Positions 5,947-8,486 of a stretch of DNA of 8,486 nucleotides are shown here, in pieces. Origin of the DNA: Christensenellaceae bacterium (lineage in GTDB: Bacteria; Bacillota; Clostridia; Christensenellales; Aristaeellaceae); the NCBI GenBank assembly GCA_017881705.1, contig JADGQP010000146.1:1-8486 (forward strand), read 5' to 3'. Made by a program: the position numbers and the translations under genes. Within the stretch, counting starts at the first letter, position 1. Every line of letters starts with the position of its first letter. A model generated the notes under the pieces. It had not been told where the DNA came from. It ran no database searches and saw only the letters and a list, made by a program, of their open reading frames with translations.

Positions 5947-5967
5947 CAATGCTGCGGGGGGTTTTTT
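5935..5967 (+). terminator. Intrinsic terminator of the attenuator (3:4 hairpin)
   Basis: An 11-bp stem pairs CCCCTCGCAGC (5935-5945) with GCTGCGGGGGG (5951-5961), including one G-U, closed by the 5-base loop TCAAT and followed directly by six T (5962-5967). This is a textbook Rho-independent terminator upstream of, not after, the structural genes, which is the hallmark of attenuation. It is also the only strong terminator between the acc/degV operon and the aro genes, so it would act on read-through transcripts too. Confidence 0.93.
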
Positions 5968-6012
5968 CATTCCAAGTAGTAATGTAGGACGGTAGGAAAG
6001 GAAGGGAACCCC

Positions 6013-7038
6013 ATGATCATCATCTTAAAAAAGGACCCCGAACCCAAACAGCTGGAGAACCTGAAGGCGTGGCTGACCGGCCAGAAGCTGACCATTCATG
6101 AATCCAGGGGGGAAAGCCATACCATCCTGGGTCTGGTGGGAGATACCACCGCCGTGGATATCGATCTGCTTCGCGCCCTGGACATCGTGGAGGATGTGAA
6201 GCGCGTACAGGAGCCTTATAAAAACGCCAACCGGAAGTTCCACGAGGAGGACACGGTTATCGCGGTAGGCCCGGCGCAGCTGGGCGGCGGTGTGTTCGCG
6301 TTAATCGCGGGGCCGTGCAGCGTCGAAAGCGAAGCGCAGATCTGCGGCGTCGCGCGGTCCGTAAAACAGGCGGGAGCTACGATGCTGCGCGGAGGCGCTT
6401 TTAAGCCGCGCGCTTCGCCCTACTCGTTCCAGGGTCTTCGCGGGGAAGGGCTTACGCTGCTGCTGGAAGCTAAAAAACAAACGGGTCTGCCCGTGGTAAC
6501 CGAAATTATGGATTTGAGCCAGCTGGAGCTTTTCGCGGATGTGGATGTGATTCAAGTGGGCGCGCGCAATATGCAGAATTTTGAACTGCTCAAGGAACTG
6601 GGGCATACGGGCAAGCCGATTTTAATCAAGCGCGGCCTTGCCAATACCCTGGAAGAACTGTTGATGAGCGCCGAATATGTGATGGCGGGCGGCAACCCGA
6701 ACGTAGCGTTGTGCGAACGCGGCATCCGCACGTTTGAAACGGCGGCGCGCAATACACTGGATCTGTCCGCGATTCCGCTGCTCAAGCGTATGAGTCATCT
6801 GCCGGTAATCGTGGACCCCAGCCACGCCACGGGCATTGCGTCGCTGGTGAAGCCCATGGCGCTGGCCGCAACCGCCGCCGGTGCGGACGGGCTGATGATC
6901 GAGGTGCACAACGACCCGTCGCACGCGCTTTCCGACGGCGCGCAGAGCCTTACGCCGGAAGCCTTTGCGGACGTGGCGGCGGCGGTGCGCGCGGTGCTGC
7001 CCTTCGCCTGCCGCTACGACCATGGGAAGGCGGTGTGA
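6013..7038 (+). CDS. aroF: 3-deoxy-7-phosphoheptulonate (DAHP) synthase, type I-beta, with N-terminal regulatory domain
   Basis: Condenses phosphoenolpyruvate with erythrose 4-phosphate, the first step of the shikimate pathway. The 341-aa protein aligns almost without gaps to the Thermotoga maritima enzyme: an N-terminal ferredoxin-like/ACT-like domain (about 1-70), then the TIM barrel. Barrel motifs are AGPCSVES (99-106), RGGAFKPRASPYSFQGL (126-142), VGARNMQNF (182-190), CERGIRTFE (234-242) and VDPSHATG (267-274). Expected metal ligands are Cys102, His271, Glu297 and Asp308. In the N-terminal domain His29 and Ser31 fall where the Thermotoga enzyme contacts its Tyr inhibitor (from memory of that structure), so Tyr/Phe feedback is likely. 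The start ATG 6013 has a purine-rich site at 5998-6006. It is the first structural gene after the attenuator. The symbol is by function; some annotators would use aroG or aroA. Confidence 0.94.
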   Translation: MIIILKKDPEPKQLENLKAWLTGQKLTIHESRGESHTILGLVGDTTAVDIDLLRALDIVEDVKRVQEPYKNANRKFHEEDTVIAVGPAQLGGGVFALIAGPCSVESEAQICGVARSVKQAGATMLRGGAFKPRASPYSFQGLRGEGLTLLLEAKKQTGLPVVTEIMDLSQLELFADVDVIQVGARNMQNFELLKELGHTGKPILIKRGLANTLEELLMSAEYVMAGGNPNVALCERGIRTFETAARNTLDLSAIPLLKRMSHLPVIVDPSHATGIASLVKPMALAATAAGADGLMIEVHNDPSHALSDGAQSLTPEAFADVAAAVRAVLPFACRYDHGKAV

Positions 7039-7041
7039 GCC

Positions 7042-7890
7042 GTGGATATCGGAATCGTCGGGCTTGGGCTAATCGGCGGCTCTATCGCCAAAGCCATTCA
7101 AAAAAACACTCCGCACACGGTGCTGGGGTTTGATACCGACGAGCAGGTGATGTATAAGGCGCGCCTGCTGGACGCTATAGACGCGGAACTGACCGAAGAA
7201 CGCCTGGCGATCTGCGATTGGCTGATTATCGCCATCCGTCCGCAGGCCGCGGTAGAATACGTGCGCGCGAACGCCGGCAGGCTTAAAAAAGGCGCGATCG
7301 TTATGGACGCATGCGGCGTGAAGCGCTGCGTCTGCGAGCCTTTATGGGAATTGGCGGACAAGTACGGCTTTACCTTCATTGGAGGGCATCCGATGGCGGG
7401 GCGCGAGGTAAGCGGGTTTGACTACGCAAGCGCGGATTTGTTCCGTGACGCGAGCATGATCCTCACCCCGCCCAAGGGAGCGGATATCGCCCTGCTGGAA
7501 CGGGTAAAAAAGTTCTGGTGCGCGCTGGGGTTCGGCAGCGTCACCATTACGACGCCTGAAAACCACGACCGAGTAATCGCCTATACCTCGCAGCTGGCGC
7601 ACATCGCCAGCAGCGCCTATATCAAAAGCCCCACGGCGCTGGATCACATCGGTTTCTCTGCCGGCAGTTACAAGGATTTGACCCGTGTCGCGCGGCTGGA
7701 TCCGGAGATGTGGACGGAGCTGTTCCTGGAAAACCGCGATAACCTGCTTTCAGAGGCGGAAGGGCTGTTGGCGCACCTTACGGAGTACCGCGACGCGCTG
7801 CTTACAAAAGATGAAGCAAAGCTGCGCTCCCTACTGGCGACGGGGCGGGAACAGAAGCTGGAAGCGGACAGAAAGGACTACCGGCCATGA
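7042..7890 (+). CDS. tyrA: Prephenate dehydrogenase
   Basis: Oxidative decarboxylation of prephenate to 4-hydroxyphenylpyruvate with NAD(P)+, the Tyr branch. The 282-aa protein has a Rossmann domain with GLGLIGGS (7-14) and Asp31 at the end of the second strand, suggesting NAD+ preference, followed by the dimerisation domain. HPMAGREVSG (116-125), His175 in TPENHDR, SQLAHIASSAY (183-193) and SAGSYKDLTRVARLDPEMW (206-224) are family signatures. It ends after the helical domain, without the C-terminal ACT domain found in Bacillus TyrA and without a fused chorismate mutase. Arogenate dehydrogenase activity cannot be excluded. The start is GTG 7042, 3 bases after aroF, with GGCGG at 7029-7033; the stop overlaps the aroB start (ATGA). 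No separate chorismate mutase lies in the window. Confidence 0.94.
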   Translation: MDIGIVGLGLIGGSIAKAIQKNTPHTVLGFDTDEQVMYKARLLDAIDAELTEERLAICDWLIIAIRPQAAVEYVRANAGRLKKGAIVMDACGVKRCVCEPLWELADKYGFTFIGGHPMAGREVSGFDYASADLFRDASMILTPPKGADIALLERVKKFWCALGFGSVTITTPENHDRVIAYTSQLAHIASSAYIKSPTALDHIGFSAGSYKDLTRVARLDPEMWTELFLENRDNLLSEAEGLLAHLTEYRDALLTKDEAKLRSLLATGREQKLEADRKDYRP

Positions 7891-8486
7891 AAACCGTGTG
7901 TGTGAATACGCAAAGACCCTACAGCGTGCATATCGGCCGCGGGCTGCTCAAACAAACGGGCGAGCGTCTGGCCGAGTTAACCGGCTCGCGCGTGGCTGCC
8001 CTGATTGCGGATGACACGGTGGACGCGTTTTACGGCGACACGGTGGAGCGCTCGCTCGCGCAGGCAGGCTTTCGTGTGGCGCGCATGAGCTTTCCGCATG
8101 GGGAAACGCAGAAAACATTGGCGACCTACGGGACGATGCTAAATTTTCTGGCGGAAAACCGGCTGACCCGCCGCGACACGGTGGTGGCGCTGGGCGGCGG
8201 GGTAACGGGCGACCTGGCGGGCTTTGTGGCGGCGACCTACCTGCGCGGCGTGAACGTGCTGCAGCTGCCCACAACGCTTCTGGCGATGGTGGACAGCTCC
8301 GTAGGCGGTAAAACGGGCGTGAACCTGCCGACAGGCAAGAATCTGGCAGGCGCGTTTCACCAGCCCATCGGCGTATTATGCGATGTGGATGCGCTAACCA
8401 CCCTGCCTGCGGACGTGCTGGCCGACGGCGTGGCGGAAGCCCTGAAATACGGCGTTCTGCGCGATGAAAACCTGTTTGCGCTGTTG
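7887..8486 (+). CDS. aroB: 3-dehydroquinate synthase, 3'-truncated
   Basis: Second step of the shikimate pathway: NAD+- and metal-dependent cyclisation of DAHP to 3-dehydroquinate, using the product of the DAHP synthase two genes upstream. The frame opens at ATG 7887, overlapping the tyrA stop, with AAAGGA at 7872-7877, and continues through the window edge; 200 codons are visible of a usual 340-370. Family motifs are FPHGETQKT (69-77), the nucleotide-binding ALGGGVTGDLAGFVAATYLR (101-120), LPTTLLAMVDSSVGGKTGVN (127-146), GKNLAGAFHQP (150-160) and ADGVAEALKYG (179-189), in which Glu184 is a metal ligand. The C-terminal metal-binding histidines lie beyond the window. Confidence 0.96.
   Translation, partial: MKTVCVNTQRPYSVHIGRGLLKQTGERLAELTGSRVAALIADDTVDAFYGDTVERSLAQAGFRVARMSFPHGETQKTLATYGTMLNFLAENRLTRRDTVVALGGGVTGDLAGFVAATYLRGVNVLQLPTTLLAMVDSSVGGKTGVNLPTGKNLAGAFHQPIGVLCDVDALTTLPADVLADGVAEALKYGVLRDENLFALL

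Larger units (their letters stand above)
5788..6012 (+). promoter_or_regulatory. aro operon leader RNA: Phe/Tyr transcription attenuator
   Basis: The leader from the predicted start near 5788 to the aroF start holds, in order: a ribosome binding site (5803-5808), a 30-codon Phe/Tyr-rich frame (5817-5909), and a strong intrinsic terminator (5935-5967). Four segments can pair in mutually exclusive ways: segment 1 (5849-5869) with segment 2 (5878-5911); segment 2 (5904-5911) with segment 3 (5937-5946); segment 3 with segment 4 (5951-5961). In the classical model, a ribosome stalled at Phe/Tyr codons covers segment 1, frees segment 2 to capture segment 3, and transcription continues. A ribosome reaching the stop at 5907 covers segment 2, so the terminator forms. 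No T-box consensus and no tRNA-like element is visible. Bases 5968-6012 hold only the aroF ribosome binding site. Confidence 0.88.

Noticed and set aside
5788..6012. T-box riboswitch (tRNA-binding leader) before the aro operon
   Set aside because: The conserved T-box antiterminator motif (AGGGTGGNACCGCG-like) is absent, and the leader is too short for the usual specifier and stem I architecture. The translated Phe/Tyr frame explains the region better.

Overview
This window looks like chromosomal DNA of a GC-rich bacterium, most likely a member of the Bacillota (class Clostridia). That placement is an inference from gene order and protein type: a fabF-accB-fabZ-accC-accD-accA cluster with split AccD/AccA subunits, a DegV protein, and a Thermotoga-type DAHP synthase. 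All genes lie on the + strand. Start sites are mostly preceded by clear Shine-Dalgarno sequences and many neighbours overlap by 4 bases (ATGA or GTGA). I see no mobile elements, tRNAs, rRNAs or CRISPR.

Region 1 (1-5756) is the distal part of a fatty-acid synthesis operon: fabF (5' truncated by the window edge), accB (biotin carrier), fabZ (dehydratase), accC (biotin carboxylase), accD and accA (carboxyltransferase subunits), then a degV-family lipid-binding protein gene. The four acc genes give a complete acetyl-CoA carboxylase making malonyl-CoA. FabF and FabZ use the malonyl-derived units in chain elongation. DegV-family proteins bind fatty acids.

Region 2 (5735-6012) is the most interesting part. 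A perfect consensus sigma-70 promoter (TTGACA, 17-base spacer, TATAAT) overlaps the degV stop codon. It drives a leader RNA with a strong ribosome binding site and a 30-codon reading frame (5817-5909), in which 8 of 11 consecutive codons are Phe or Tyr (FFYFSYYFTGY). A strong intrinsic terminator (5935-5967) follows. Segments inside and after the leader frame can form mutually exclusive hairpins laid out as in a classical ribosome-mediated attenuator: 1:2 protector, 2:3 antiterminator, 3:4 terminator. I read this as a Phe/Tyr-sensing transcription attenuator. Such devices are classical in Proteobacteria (pheA, trp, his). In Bacillota, amino-acid operons are more usually controlled by T-boxes, and no T-box motif is visible here.

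Region 3 (6013-8486) is the aromatic amino acid operon under that leader: a DAHP synthase with an N-terminal Tyr/Phe-binding type regulatory domain, prephenate dehydrogenase (tyrA, without an ACT domain), and 3-dehydroquinate synthase (aroB, cut by the right edge). The leader senses charging of tRNA-Phe and tRNA-Tyr, while the first enzyme probably senses the free amino acids, so the same end products appear to be read at two levels. I see no strong terminator between the fatty-acid operon and the aro promoter, so the attenuator terminator may also stop read-through from the upstream operon.
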